DNA of 52,416 bases, from assembly GCA_030524675.1 (NCBI GenBank), contig JAUNGE010000023.1:1-52416 (forward strand), given 5' to 3'. The translations under genes were made by a program, and so were the position numbers. This document shows positions 42,628 through 52,416 of this stretch, one piece after another. The stretch is from a bacterium (GTDB lineage: Bacteria; Bacillota; Clostridia; Lachnospirales; Lachnospiraceae). Numbering within the stretch: the first letter of the stretch is position 1; every line of letters starts with the position of its first letter. The notes beneath the pieces were generated by a model. It searched no databases. It saw only the letters and a list, made by a program, of their open reading frames with translations, and had not been told where the DNA came from.

Positions 42628-44637
42628 ATGAAAAAAACAGCATCCAGATTACTGGCTATGGTACTGGCAGGATCTCTTGCTCTGGCTGGCTGCGGCGGAA
42701 GCGGCACAACCAGCACAACTGCAGGATCTTCTACCGAGACCACAGCTGCAACCACGGCTGCCAGCGGTACAACAGAAACTACTGCATCAGCTGAAACTCC
42801 GGAAACAACCGGCAAATATGAAATCAAAGATCTGGTAATCCCAAGACTGGCAACCAGAGAGATTGAGACATTCAATATTCTCTACAGCCAGAGTTTCTCT
42901 GATTTCGAGAACCTGGTAAACCTGACCGACGCACTGCTCGAGGTTGATACACAGGGAAAACTGGTTCCTGCACTCGCTGAGGAGTGGGGAACAGACGATA
43001 ACGGCCTTACCTGGAAATTCAAAGTTCGCGAAGGTGTAAAATGGGTTGACAAGGATGCAAACGTGAAAGCAGATTGTACTGCACGTGACTTTGCAACCGG
43101 TCTTGAGTGGGTATTGAACTACTACAAGAATGAGTCTTCTCACACTTCCGTGCCGATTGAGCTGATTGAGGGCGCCGGTGATTACTATGAGTACACAAAG
43201 AGCTTAACTCAGGAAGAAGCATATGCACTGAATGCAGAGGATGGTTCCAAATTCCTGGAGATGGTAGGCGTTGAGATTCCAGATGAACTCACCATTATCT
43301 ATCACTGTACAGAAGCCATTCCATACTTTGATTCCGTTGCTACCTGGGCTGGCTTGTATCCGATGGCACAGGGCATGATTGATGAGCTGACTCCGGATGG
43401 CGTAAAATCTATGAACAATGAGACCATGTGGTACAATGGATGCTACACCATGACATCCTACGTTCAGGGCAATGAGAAAATCTTTACAAAGAACCCGACT
43501 TACTGGGACAAGGACTGCACACTGTTTGACACTGTTACCGTTAAGATGGTAGACTCCAACGATGTTGCATTCCAGTTATATCAAAACGGCGAGATTGACT
43601 ATGTTGACCTGACAGAGAGCAACTTAAAGATTATCAGCGAAAATCCAAGCAACGAGTTCCACGATTACCTGGTTCAGAAACCGGCTGACAAGTATTCTTA
43701 TCAGATGCGTTTCAACTACAACAAGAACCTGGACAGCGGTGAACCAGATACCAACTGGAACACTGCGATCGCAAATGAAGCATTCCGCAAAGCTATCTAC
43801 TATGGACTTGATTTATCAGAGTACTACAAGAGATTCAATGCCATCAACCCGATGAGCTGCGAGAACAACTTCTACAGCATGAAGGGTCTGATTTACACCA
43901 CTGATGGTACAGACTACACCGAGCTGGTTAGAAAGGCCATGAACCTGCCTGAGTTAAACGGCGAGTCCATGGTGAGAATCGACAAGGACAAGGCGGCTTC
44001 CTACAAGGCACAGGCAATCGAGGAGCTGACTGCTTTAGATGTTACCTTCCCAGTTTCCCTGGATTACTATATCTCCGGAACCAACCAGACTGCACTTGAC
44101 AGCGCAAATATCTTAAAGCAGGCATTTGTCGATGGACTTGGAGACGATTTCATCCAGTTCAACATCAAAACTTACGTTTCCAGTGCTTCACAGGAAGTTT
44201 ACAATCCTAGATTACAGTCCATCTCCGTCAGCGGATGGGGTGCTGACTACGGTGACCCGCAGACTTATCTGTCTCAGGAACTCTACGGTTATGACAATGC
44301 TTATTACTCTGTAAAATACACCAACATCAACAGCATCACAGAAGAGACTCCAGAGAACAAGGCACTGCTCGATACCTACAAAGAGTATACAAAGATGATC
44401 GAGGATGCCAACAAGATTGTTGATAACACGGATACAAGACAGGAGGCTTACGCACAGGCAGAAGCATATCTCCTGGACCATGTTCTGACACTTCCTCTGT
44501 ACTACAATGTTGGCTGGTGTCTGACACGTATCAATCCATACAGCAAAATGAACGCTATGTTCGGCTGCCAGAATGATAAGATGAAAAACTGGGAGACCTG
44601 TGTGGACGGCTACACAACAGCTGAGACTGCGCAGTAG
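42628..44637 (+). CDS. ABC transporter oligopeptide-binding lipoprotein (SBP family 5)
   Basis: 669 residues. The signal sequence ends in the lipobox LAGC (Cys21 or so), followed by a Thr/Ser/Ala/Gly spacer of about 45 residues and the OppA/DppA-type binding domain (SBP_bac_5). LVPALAEEWGTDDNGLTWKF is the family's N-terminal signature. It would capture peptides on the outer face of the membrane. It is about 100 residues longer than typical OppA. AGGAGGG precedes the ATG at 42628. No permease or ATPase genes adjoin it, so it works with a transporter encoded elsewhere or acts as an orphan receptor. Confidence 0.93.
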   Translation: MKKTASRLLAMVLAGSLALAGCGGSGTTSTTAGSSTETTAATTAASGTTETTASAETPETTGKYEIKDLVIPRLATREIETFNILYSQSFSDFENLVNLTDALLEVDTQGKLVPALAEEWGTDDNGLTWKFKVREGVKWVDKDANVKADCTARDFATGLEWVLNYYKNESSHTSVPIELIEGAGDYYEYTKSLTQEEAYALNAEDGSKFLEMVGVEIPDELTIIYHCTEAIPYFDSVATWAGLYPMAQGMIDELTPDGVKSMNNETMWYNGCYTMTSYVQGNEKIFTKNPTYWDKDCTLFDTVTVKMVDSNDVAFQLYQNGEIDYVDLTESNLKIISENPSNEFHDYLVQKPADKYSYQMRFNYNKNLDSGEPDTNWNTAIANEAFRKAIYYGLDLSEYYKRFNAINPMSCENNFYSMKGLIYTTDGTDYTELVRKAMNLPELNGESMVRIDKDKAASYKAQAIEELTALDVTFPVSLDYYISGTNQTALDSANILKQAFVDGLGDDFIQFNIKTYVSSASQEVYNPRLQSISVSGWGADYGDPQTYLSQELYGYDNAYYSVKYTNINSITEETPENKALLDTYKEYTKMIEDANKIVDNTDTRQEAYAQAEAYLLDHVLTLPLYYNVGWCLTRINPYSKMNAMFGCQNDKMKNWETCVDGYTTAETAQ

Positions 44638-44721
44638 ATAATCACATAGTAATAACACAGTAATATTAATTACCTATACATGATGTATATACAGCTAATA
44701 TGTAAACAGTAAGACAAGGAA

Positions 44722-44767
44722 GAAAGCGCTTCACTGGTTTTTAAACGGACCAGCGGAGCGCTTTTAT
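44722..44767 (+). terminator. Terminator of the binding-protein gene
   Basis: AAAGCGCT (44723-44730) and CTGGT pair with ACCAG and AGCGCTTTT (44757-44765), giving a long, slightly interrupted stem followed by ATTCT. Confidence 0.8.
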
Positions 44768-44902
44768 TCTATACCATTCATTCTATACCAGTGATATTCT
44801 ATATCCAATTCACAGATTTACTTCATTATACTTCATTATGAGTCAGAGCAAAGCGCATTTTCTCCTTGATACTGCGAATCGCTTCTCACTGTAGAACAAT
44901 GT

Positions 44903-44953
44903 GAAACAAAATGGGCATGACCAGCTTTTTTGTCAAACCAGTCATGCCCATTC
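44903..44953 (-). terminator. Terminator of gdhA
   Basis: ATGGGCATGAC pairs with GTCATGCCCAT (44911-44921 with 44941-44951); the minus strand continues TTTGTTT. The rest of the gene-free stretch 44768-45024 is featureless. Confidence 0.8.
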
Positions 44954-45024
44954 TATTTGCATTTTTTATCTCTTACCCTTTAAGAACCTTTAACTTGTGC
45001 AATCTCCGAATTCTGGCATTGCCT

Positions 45025-46377
<1,353 letters not shown>

Positions 46378-46426
46378 CTATTCGGCTTCTGTCATTTTTC
46401 AGCCCCTCAGCTTTTCCAATGCAGAA

Positions 46427-46465
46427 CAAAAAAAGGGCCTGGTTTCTCTTTAAAACCTGGCCCCT
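46427..46465 (-). terminator. Terminator-like hairpin in the gdhA leader
   Basis: On the minus strand GGGCCAGGTTT (46463-46453) pairs with AAACCAGGCCC (46445-46435) with one internal A-A mismatch, followed by T7. It lies about 24 bases after the predicted start site and 70 bases before gdhA. Confidence 0.8.
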
Positions 46466-46493
46466 TCGCCTCTCACTGCTATGTGTGTTAGGT

Positions 46494-46522
46494 ATTATAG
46501 CAATAACTTCACCAAAAGTCAA
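46494..46522 (-). promoter_or_regulatory. gdhA promoter
   Basis: On the minus strand TTGACT (46522-46517), 17 bases, TATAAT (46499-46494). Confidence 0.85.
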
Positions 46523-46995
46523 GCCCCCAAACTCACTTTTTTGCGTTATCTCGCTTTCACGTTATCTTATAAAAGTCCCAAAGTTTCGCCAAACCGTTTC
46601 ATCCCTTTCACCGTCTGAAATAAAGCCATGAACCAATACCGTGATTTCTTACAAAAAGCGAAAGATACCACTCTCCTATAGATTTCACTCCCATCCTATG
46701 ATACACTTTCCTTACAAACTCTGCCTTACTTTTATCTGCCTTTTTCTTTCCATACTATATTTCCACGTTTCCATCCACCGGCTGCCTCCATCCATACTGA
46801 GTAAAAAATCCGGCATCCGAAAGCGCCCCCTGATATTCCACCTCCGACCTCACCTGGCCTTTCCTCACACCAGAATACATCTTTGATGAGGGAAGCTTCC
46901 GCAGACTGACCTATCTGCCTACAAATGCATCCTGATGGTTGTTAGCATTGAACTGCGAATACTGGCGTTGATTGCGTGAGCACGAAGCAATCGAC
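46523..46995. other. Gene-free region, composition partly coding-like
   Basis: No gene with a start and ribosome binding site is supported. A short plus-strand stretch near 46850-46935 reads like a protein tail (TPEYIFDEGSFRRLTYLPTNA, then stop) and may be a gene remnant. The parent family is not recognised. Confidence 0.3.
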
Positions 46996-47037
46996 TTTCA
47001 TGCATGGTGGTGCCTGCGTCAGCAGGCATGTCCGTTT
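46996..47037 (-). repeat. 42-bp hairpin repeat, family R1, inverted copy
   Basis: The reverse complement matches the copy at 20326-20367 at nearly every position, including the hairpin GCCTGC-TGAC-GCAGGC. An additional flank (46946-46995), containing GCGTGAGCACGAAGCAATCG, may belong to a longer form of the element. Confidence 0.8.
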
Positions 47038-47076
47038 GACAAGCGAGTTAGAGTTCCTAAGACTTAATGTTTTCTT

Positions 47077-47092
47077 TGTTTCACGTGAAACA
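47077..47092. promoter_or_regulatory. parS: parS centromere site (intergenic)
   Basis: TGTTTCACGTGAAACA, identical to the site at 26765-26780 and to the ParB/Spo0J consensus. Confidence 0.88.
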
Positions 47093-47110
47093 ATTTCATA
47101 ACTATTCCAC

Positions 47111-47155
47111 AAAAAGACCAAGCCTCTTCCCATTTTTTGAGACCTGGTCTTTTAT
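47111..47155. terminator. Terminator of citrate synthase gene
   Basis: AAAAGACCA (47112-47120) pairs with TGGTCTTTT (47145-47153). The minus strand ends in TTTTTG, so it can end the minus-strand citrate synthase transcript. Confidence 0.75.
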
Positions 47156-47158
47156 TGT

Positions 47159-47280
47159 TATCTTGTATGGTATATCATACCTATTTTCTATAATTATCTT
47201 GCATAATATACATATCTTTTATAATTATTTTATATAGTATATTTATCTTCTATATTATCTTGTATAGTATGCTTACTCTC
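47159..47280. repeat. Four degenerate AT-rich repeats of about 31 bp
   Basis: Units starting TATCTTGYATARTAT begin at 47159, 47195, 47226 and 47256 and are 30-36 bases long. The last unit runs over the citrate synthase stop codon. Confidence 0.7.
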
Positions 47281-48634
47281 GGTCAAGCAGAGACTTGTAC
47301 TCTCTCTCCTCACCAACACTGATATACGCCGGACGGATAATCTTATCCATATTAATCAACTCTTCAATTCTGTGCGCGCTCCATCCCACAATGCGGGCAA
47401 TCGCAAAAATCGGTGTGAACATCTCCACAGGAATATCCAACATGCTGTACACAAATCCGCTGAAAAAGTCCACATTGGCACTCACACCCTTATAGATGCG
47501 GCGTTCCTCACTGATTACCTTCGGCGCCAGTTTTTCCACCATCGCATACAGCGCATAATCGTCATCTCTGCCTTTTGCATGTGCCAACCGTTCTACAAAT
47601 CCTTTGAAAATCTCTGCACGCGGGTCAGAGAGAGAATACACTGCATGGCCCATACCATAAATCAAGCCCTTCTGGTCAAATGCTTCCTTATGAAGCAGCT
47701 TCTTCAAATAAGACTCCACCTCATCCTGGTCCTTCAAGTCCTTCACATTCGCTCTCAGATCATCCATCATCTGTACCACTTTGATATTGGCGCCGCCGTG
47801 CTTTGGTCCCTTGAGGGAGGAGAGAGCTGATGCAACTGTCGAGTATGTGTCCGTGCCGCTCGATGTCACCACATGCGTCGTAAAAGTGGAGTTATTGCCG
47901 CCGCCGTGCTCCATATGCAGAATCAATGCCAAATCCAGCACATGCGCCTCCAAATCAGAGTACTGCATATCCGGACGAAGCATACGGAGGAGATTTTCCG
48001 ATGTAGAAAGACTTGCATCAGGACGATGAATATACATACTTCCATTATTCTCATAGTGATTATAGGCATGATACCCATAGACTGCCAGCATAGGCAGTAC
48101 ACTGATTAACATCAGGCTCTGGCGCAGCACATTCGGAATCGATACATCTGAAACATTGTCATCATAGGAAGCCAGAGTGAGCACGCTCTTTGAAAGAGAG
48201 TTCATCATATCCGCACTCGGCGCCTTCATAATCACATCCCGCACAAAATTCGTCGGAAGCGTTCGGCTCATCGCCAGAATATCCTTAAACGTAATCAGCT
48301 GTTCTTTCGTAGGGAGGTCCCCAAACAGCAGAAGATACGAAATCTCCTCAAATCCGCAGCGGTGCTCTCTGTCAGTTCCCCGCACAAGGTCGTAAATGTC
48401 ATACCCTCTGTAGTACAGATGTCCCTCACATGGTACTTTCTGCCCATTCACCATCTTTGATGCTTCGATTCGAGAAATATTCGTGAGTCCAGCCACCACA
48501 CCATTTCCATTCTTATCTCGAAGTCCTCTCAAAACCGCATATTTCTGATACAGGTCCGCATCAATCTGATTATTCTCCACACAATACTGTGACAGCTGAT
48601 TTACCATAGTTGCATATTCATTCTGATTCATCAT
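47273..48634 (-). CDS. Citrate synthase
   Basis: 453 residues. It condenses acetyl-CoA and oxaloacetate to citrate, the entry to 2-oxoglutarate and glutamate synthesis. Catalytic segments of the Si-type family are visible: LHMEHGGGNNSTFT (first His), KGPKHGGANIKV, GMGHAVYSLSDPRA (second His) and NVDFFSGFVYSML with the catalytic Asp. The protein is about 20-60 residues longer at the N-terminus than short bacterial forms, typical of the clostridial branch. AAGGAGG lies 8 bases before the ATG-ATG start. It is monocistronic and on the same strand as gdhA and adhE. A methylcitrate activity cannot be excluded. Confidence 0.93.
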   Translation of the reverse strand: MMNQNEYATMVNQLSQYCVENNQIDADLYQKYAVLRGLRDKNGNGVVAGLTNISRIEASKMVNGQKVPCEGHLYYRGYDIYDLVRGTDREHRCGFEEISYLLLFGDLPTKEQLITFKDILAMSRTLPTNFVRDVIMKAPSADMMNSLSKSVLTLASYDDNVSDVSIPNVLRQSLMLISVLPMLAVYGYHAYNHYENNGSMYIHRPDASLSTSENLLRMLRPDMQYSDLEAHVLDLALILHMEHGGGNNSTFTTHVVTSSGTDTYSTVASALSSLKGPKHGGANIKVVQMMDDLRANVKDLKDQDEVESYLKKLLHKEAFDQKGLIYGMGHAVYSLSDPRAEIFKGFVERLAHAKGRDDDYALYAMVEKLAPKVISEERRIYKGVSANVDFFSGFVYSMLDIPVEMFTPIFAIARIVGWSAHRIEELINMDKIIRPAYISVGEEREYKSLLDRE

Positions 48635-48863
48635 AAAAAATTCCTCCTTAAACTTTGATTATCTTCCCATCGGCGCGTATCCTCCTAATTTACACTCTCT
48701 TTGATGTTATGGAAAACAATGTACCTGCCCATGCACAGTACATGCGCATGACAGATACAAAAAAAAGATATAATATCAGTATACCTCAAATCTTATTCAC
48801 AGCACAAGTTAAAAAACTCTAAATTTTTGTAAAATAAAGTATTAATGCGTTGAACTTCCAATG

Positions 48864-48912
48864 AAAAAGGAAACTTTCCGTGCGTCTCCACTCGGAAAGT
48901 TCCCCTTTTTCA
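48864..48912. terminator. Terminator of adhE
   Basis: AACTTTCCG (about 48872-48880) pairs with CGGAAAGTT (48893-48901), flanked by AAAAAGG and CCCCTTTTT. The T tract is on both strands, serving adhE on the minus strand. Confidence 0.8.
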
Positions 48913-48932
48913 ACCTATTTCAAACTTAAAGT

Positions 48933-51545
48933 CTATTTGCCATAGTAAGCTCTCAAATACATTTCCTTGATTTCGCTCATCAGCGGATATCTCGGGTTAG
49001 CGCCTGTGCACTGGTCATCGAATGCCTGCTCAACCATCTCATCCAGAGAACCGAGGAATGTCTGCTCATCAATGCCGTACTCAGCGATTGTCTTCTTCAC
49101 ACCTACAGCAGCTTTCAGCTCTTCAATCTTAGCAATCAGCTTCTTAACCGCCTCAGCATCATCCTTTGCCTGGATACCGCAGAAGCGAGCACACTCAGCA
49201 TATCTTGCCTGTGTATGCGGATATTCATACTGGGAGAAGGTTCCCATCTTTCTCGGGCACTCAGCAGCGTTGAACTCTACAACCAGAGAAATCAGCAGAG
49301 CGTTTGCAATACCGTGTGGCAGATGATGGAAAGCACCCAGTTTGTGTGCCATAGAGTGGCAAACACCTAAGAATGCATTTGCGAATGCCATACCAGCCAT
49401 ACAGGAAGCGTCAGCCATCTTAGAACGAGCTTCTACGTTTCCTGGCTCATTGTAGCAGGTCGGCAGATACTCAAATACGTTCTTCATAGCCTTCAATGCA
49501 AGACCATCTGTATAATCTGTAGCCATCACGGAAGCATATGCCTCAAGAGCATGTGTCAGAACGTCAACACCAGATGCACTTGTCAGGCCTCTCGGCTGGC
49601 TCATCATGTTGTCTGTATCTACGATTGCCATGTTCGGCAGCAGCTGATAATCAGCCAGCGGATACTTGATACCTGTCTCCTGGTCTGTGATAACTGCGAA
49701 AGGTGTTACCTCAGAACCTGTACCGGAAGAAGTCGGAACTGCGATGAAGTAAGCTTTCTCGCCCATCTTCGGGAATGTGTAAACACGCTTGCGGATATCA
49801 ATAAAGCGCATTGCCATATCCTGGAAATCTGCTTCTGGATGCTCATACAGAACCCACATAATCTTGCCGGCATCCATTGCGGAACCACCACCCATTGCGA
49901 TGATGCAGTCCGGTTCAAATTCGCGCATCAGCTTTGCACCTTCCATTGCATTTGCAAGGGTCGGGTCTGGCTGTACGTTGGAGAATACGGTATATGTGAT
50001 ACCCATCTCATTCAGTCTGTCTGTAATAACTCTTGTATATCCATTCTTGAATAAGAAGGAGTCGGTCACGATGAATGCTCTCTTCTTGTTCATAACTTCC
50101 TTTAACTCTCTCAAAGCAACTGGCAGGCAGCCCTTCTTGAAATATACCTTCTCAGGTGTACGGAACCACAGCATATTCTGTCTCCTTTCAGCAACAGTCT
50201 TGATATTCAGCAGGTGCTTCACACCTACGTTCTCAGATACAGAGTTGCCGCCCCAGGAGCCGCATCCCAGTGTCAGAGACGGAGCAAGCTTGAAGTTGTA
50301 CAAATCACCGATACCACCATGAGAAGAAGGAGTATTTACCACGATACGGCAGGTTTTCATTCTTGCTGCATGTTTCTCCATTTTCTCTTTCTCATTCAGG
50401 TTAATGTACAGAGAAGAGGTATGGCCATAGCCGCCATCTGCAACCAGTCTCTCAGCCTTATCCAGTGCCTCATCAAATGTTTTTGCCTTGTACATAGCCA
50501 GAACCGGAGACAGTTTCTCATGTGCGAACTCTTCTTCGATATCTACAGACTCTACTTCACCAATCAGAATCTTCGTGTCAGCCGGTACTTCTACACCAGC
50601 CAGAGCAGCAATCTTTGCTGCAGGCTGTCCAACAATCTTTGCATTCAGAGCGCCGTTGATTAAGATGGTCTTACGAACTTTCTCAATCTCACCCTGCTTC
50701 AGGAAATAGCAGCCGCGCTTCTCAAATTCTTTCTTAACCTCATTGTAAATTGGCTCAAGAACAGTTACAGACTGCTCAGAAGCACAAATCATACCATTAT
50801 CGAATGTCTTGGAATGGATGATGGAGTTTACTGCCATCTTGATATCAGCTGTATCATCAATGATAACCGGTGTATTACCAGCGCCTACGCCCAATGCCGG
50901 TTTTCCGGAGGAGTATGCTGCGCGAACCATACCAGGACCACCTGTAGCCAAGATGATATCTGCATTCTTCATAACTTCGTTTGTCAGCTCCAGGCTTGGA
51001 ACATCAATCCATCCAATGATGCCTTCCGGTGCACCTGCTTTTACAGCAGCATCCAGAACGACTTTTGCAGCAGCGATGGTACACTGTTTTGCACGTGGAT
51101 GTGGGGAAATGATGATGGCATTTCTTGTCTTTAAGCAGATTAATGTCTTAAAGATTGCAGTGGAAGTCGGGTTTGTGGTCGGAATAACAGCTGCAACCAG
51201 ACCGATCGGCTCTGCAATTTTCTTGATACCAAATGCAGCATCTTCTTCAATCACGCCACAAGTCTTTGTATTCTTGTATGCGTTGTAAATGTACTCAGCA
51301 GCATAGTTATTCTTGATAACTTTATCTTCTACAATACCCATGCCAGTTTCCTGTACTGCCATCTTGGCTAACGGGATTCTCATCTTATTTGCTGCACTTG
51401 CAGCTGCAAAAAAGATTTTGTCAACCTGCTCCTGGGTGAAAGTAGCGAATTCTTTCTGCGCCTCTCTCATGGCATTCATCTTTGCAGTCAGAGCTTCTAC
51501 GTTGTCGATGATCTCTGGTACTGCTGCGTTGTTCTTACTTGCCAT
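48933..51545 (-). CDS. adhE: Bifunctional acetaldehyde-CoA/alcohol dehydrogenase
   Basis: 870 residues, usual AdhE length. The N-terminal CoA-acylating aldehyde dehydrogenase (about 1-440) has the active-site Cys in NGMICASEQSV and the GVGAGNTPV segment. The C-terminal iron-dependent alcohol dehydrogenase (about 455-870) has MGGGSAMDAGKIMW, FAVITDQ and the metal-binding HSMAHKLGAFHHLPHG. It reduces acetyl-CoA to ethanol, using two NADH, and so regenerates NAD+ in fermentation; AdhE assembles into spirosome filaments. GGAGG precedes the ATG at 51545. The promoter carries Rex-like sites, in line with redox control. Confidence 0.97.
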   Translation of the reverse strand: MASKNNAAVPEIIDNVEALTAKMNAMREAQKEFATFTQEQVDKIFFAAASAANKMRIPLAKMAVQETGMGIVEDKVIKNNYAAEYIYNAYKNTKTCGVIEEDAAFGIKKIAEPIGLVAAVIPTTNPTSTAIFKTLICLKTRNAIIISPHPRAKQCTIAAAKVVLDAAVKAGAPEGIIGWIDVPSLELTNEVMKNADIILATGGPGMVRAAYSSGKPALGVGAGNTPVIIDDTADIKMAVNSIIHSKTFDNGMICASEQSVTVLEPIYNEVKKEFEKRGCYFLKQGEIEKVRKTILINGALNAKIVGQPAAKIAALAGVEVPADTKILIGEVESVDIEEEFAHEKLSPVLAMYKAKTFDEALDKAERLVADGGYGHTSSLYINLNEKEKMEKHAARMKTCRIVVNTPSSHGGIGDLYNFKLAPSLTLGCGSWGGNSVSENVGVKHLLNIKTVAERRQNMLWFRTPEKVYFKKGCLPVALRELKEVMNKKRAFIVTDSFLFKNGYTRVITDRLNEMGITYTVFSNVQPDPTLANAMEGAKLMREFEPDCIIAMGGGSAMDAGKIMWVLYEHPEADFQDMAMRFIDIRKRVYTFPKMGEKAYFIAVPTSSGTGSEVTPFAVITDQETGIKYPLADYQLLPNMAIVDTDNMMSQPRGLTSASGVDVLTHALEAYASVMATDYTDGLALKAMKNVFEYLPTCYNEPGNVEARSKMADASCMAGMAFANAFLGVCHSMAHKLGAFHHLPHGIANALLISLVVEFNAAECPRKMGTFSQYEYPHTQARYAECARFCGIQAKDDAEAVKKLIAKIEELKAAVGVKKTIAEYGIDEQTFLGSLDEMVEQAFDDQCTGANPRYPLMSEIKEMYLRAYYGK

Positions 51546-51609
51546 AACAATATCCTCCTCGATTGTTTTAAGTTTGTATAGGTTGTTTATAGTTTCATAG
51601 GCTGTTAAG

Positions 51610-51700
51610 TTGTTAATTTCATGATAATTTTCTTTTCTATTTGTTAATTAATTATCAATCATCTTGCCCTTATTATATGATATTGTTAAAATAATGTCAA
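51610..51700 (-). promoter_or_regulatory. Rex-like operator cluster over the adhE promoter
   Basis: TTGTTAATTAATTATCAA (51641-51658) matches the Rex consensus TTGTTAA-N4-TTAACAA at 13 of 14 positions. A second match, TTGTTAAAATAATGTCAA (51683-51700), has 11 of 14 and includes the -35 box. A weaker third, starting TTGTTAA, is at 51610-51627. Rex releases DNA when NADH is high, so adhE would be induced when reduced cofactor accumulates. Confidence 0.7.
51672..51700 (-). promoter_or_regulatory. adhE promoter
   Basis: On the minus strand TTGACA (51700-51695), 17 bases, TATAAT (51677-51672), a consensus sigma-A promoter 127 bases before the start codon. Confidence 0.9.
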
Positions 51701-51757
51701 ATGTATTTTTTAACATAATTTTCTTTTATTTTTTCAATATTTTTTTGCACTATATAC

Positions 51758-51805
51758 AAAACAGGTGAGCGTCCCAAAATCATGGGAACATCTCACCTGT
51801 TTTTC
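51758..51805. terminator. Terminator between DUF4446 and adhE
   Basis: AAAACAGGTGAG (51758-51769) pairs with CTCACCTGTTTT (51792-51803), with an inner TCCCA/TGGGA stem; T-rich on both sides. Confidence 0.85.
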
Positions 51806-51889
51806 TCTCAAAATCGTACTTTTTTGTTTTTTCAATCTTACCTTTTTGTTTCTTTTTGATAGTTTTTTTCTATCTCAGTATCTTTTTTC

Positions 51890-52387
51890 TCATCCAGCAT
51901 AATCGTCGTGATATCCCAGCGCTCTCTCCAGTGCCTCTTTCTCCTCAGCACCTAACAGCACTTCTGTTTCTCCCTGCTCAACATCTTTCAGATACAGATA
52001 ACAGCCGTCTCTGCTGTGCACTGCGTTGAGAACGAATCCGCTGTTCATCTCATTTAACATTGCGAATGCAAAACTCAGATTTCCGCCCATTCCCTGGAAC
52101 GCATTGTATTTTACCATACCAAATTTCTGATAGGAGAGCCGCAGGCTTTTCTTCATCCCTCTTAACACTTCTTTCATCGCCCTATCCTCTGCCTTTAAAT
52201 CTCTCACTTCATCCATCTGCATCAGAATCAGTTCTTCCAATGTTTCTGCATCCTTCCCCCGCATAAACGCATCATATCTCTTAAACAACTTTCTGTACTG
52301 CACAATCAGTACATTCAGCGCAATCAGCACAATGACGCTAAATGCCAGACAAGATGCTGTCAAATAAACCAGTATCTCTCCATCCAT
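51890..52387 (-). CDS. DUF4446 family membrane-anchored protein
   Basis: 165 residues. One N-terminal membrane helix (about 6-29) is followed by a coiled coil (about 30-80) and the conserved domain SYQKFGMVKYNAFQGMGGNLSFAFAMLNE with GFVLNAVHSRDGCYLY, which identifies DUF4446. Function unknown. TGGAGG lies 8 bases before the ATG at 52387. In many Clostridia this gene follows parA-parB (soj-spo0J) near the replication origin. Here the upstream neighbour lies outside the window, so that link is inferred, but the two parS sites agree with it. Confidence 0.85.
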   Translation of the reverse strand: MDGEILVYLTASCLAFSVIVLIALNVLIVQYRKLFKRYDAFMRGKDAETLEELILMQMDEVRDLKAEDRAMKEVLRGMKKSLRLSYQKFGMVKYNAFQGMGGNLSFAFAMLNEMNSGFVLNAVHSRDGCYLYLKDVEQGETEVLLGAEEKEALERALGYHDDYAG

Positions 52388-52416
52388 ATAACTGTTGCCT
52401 CCAGGTTTCCTTTCTC

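Noticed and set aside
46641-46886. 81-codon plus-strand frame upstream of gdhA
   Set aside because: Weak start and no ribosome binding site; the composition is pyrimidine-driven. A coding-like piece nearby is in another frame.

Overview
The window looks like chromosomal DNA from a gut-type anaerobic Firmicute, most probably a Lachnospiraceae member (class Clostridia). This rests on strong AGGAGG-type ribosome binding sites, a V/A-type ATPase operon, DUF3881, DUF4446, a large VanS-like kinase and fermentative genes (adhE, gdhA, aspA). The genus cannot be fixed by reading alone. Two perfect 16-bp parS palindromes (26765-26780 and 47077-47092) and a DUF4446 gene at the right edge, which in many Clostridia follows parAB, suggest an origin-proximal location.

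Layout. 1-10.7 kb: a two-component system, a secreted cell-wall-binding-repeat protein, a LysR regulator, a second LysR gene broken by two in-frame TAA codons and divergent from aspA, a small hypothetical gene, tRNA-Lys(CTT), a Lys/Glu-tailed small protein and trmB. 11.1-20.05 kb: a complete V/A-type ATPase operon (stalk subunit, C, I, K, F, E, A, B, D), ended by a strong hairpin. 20.3-25.9 kb: a self-contained three-gene cassette with its own promoter and terminator, encoding an HD-domain/RyR-domain protein, a TIR-domain protein with a duplicated C-terminal module, and a PD-(D/E)XK (PDDEXK_4-like) nuclease. This has the look of an anti-phage signalling and effector system and is the best candidate for an undescribed system here.

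26.1-32.6 kb: a DUF1461 membrane protein, a D-Ala-D-Ala carboxypeptidase, a DEDDh exonuclease, DUF3881, tRNA-Arg(CCT) preceded by a decayed copy of itself, and a lipoprotein. 32.8-34.6 kb: an apparently intact IS605-type element (Y1 TnpA plus TnpB) with a pseudoknotted 3' segment that looks like an omega RNA. 34.8-36.7 kb: a frameshifted Rrf2-type regulator, a LysR gene, a coding-like remnant and a NimA/PPOX-like flavoprotein gene.

36.8-40.6 kb (minus strand): the thiamine thiazole operon thiS-thiF-thiG-thiH-thiE, behind a promoter closely followed by a terminator hairpin. 40.7-42.2 kb: a radical SAM/SPASM enzyme translationally coupled to an unrecognised partner with two Y-A-x-P-E motifs. 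42.4-44.8 kb: a lone oligopeptide-binding lipoprotein. 44.9-51.7 kb (minus strand): gdhA (also promoter, then early terminator), citrate synthase, and adhE with Rex-like operators over its promoter. The window closes with DUF4446.

Functionally this is mostly core and metabolic DNA: energy coupling, nitrogen and redox metabolism, cofactor synthesis and cell-wall trimming. Accessory pieces are the 20.3-25.9 kb cassette, the IS605 element and decayed regulators. At least two families of short intergenic repeats are scattered through it.
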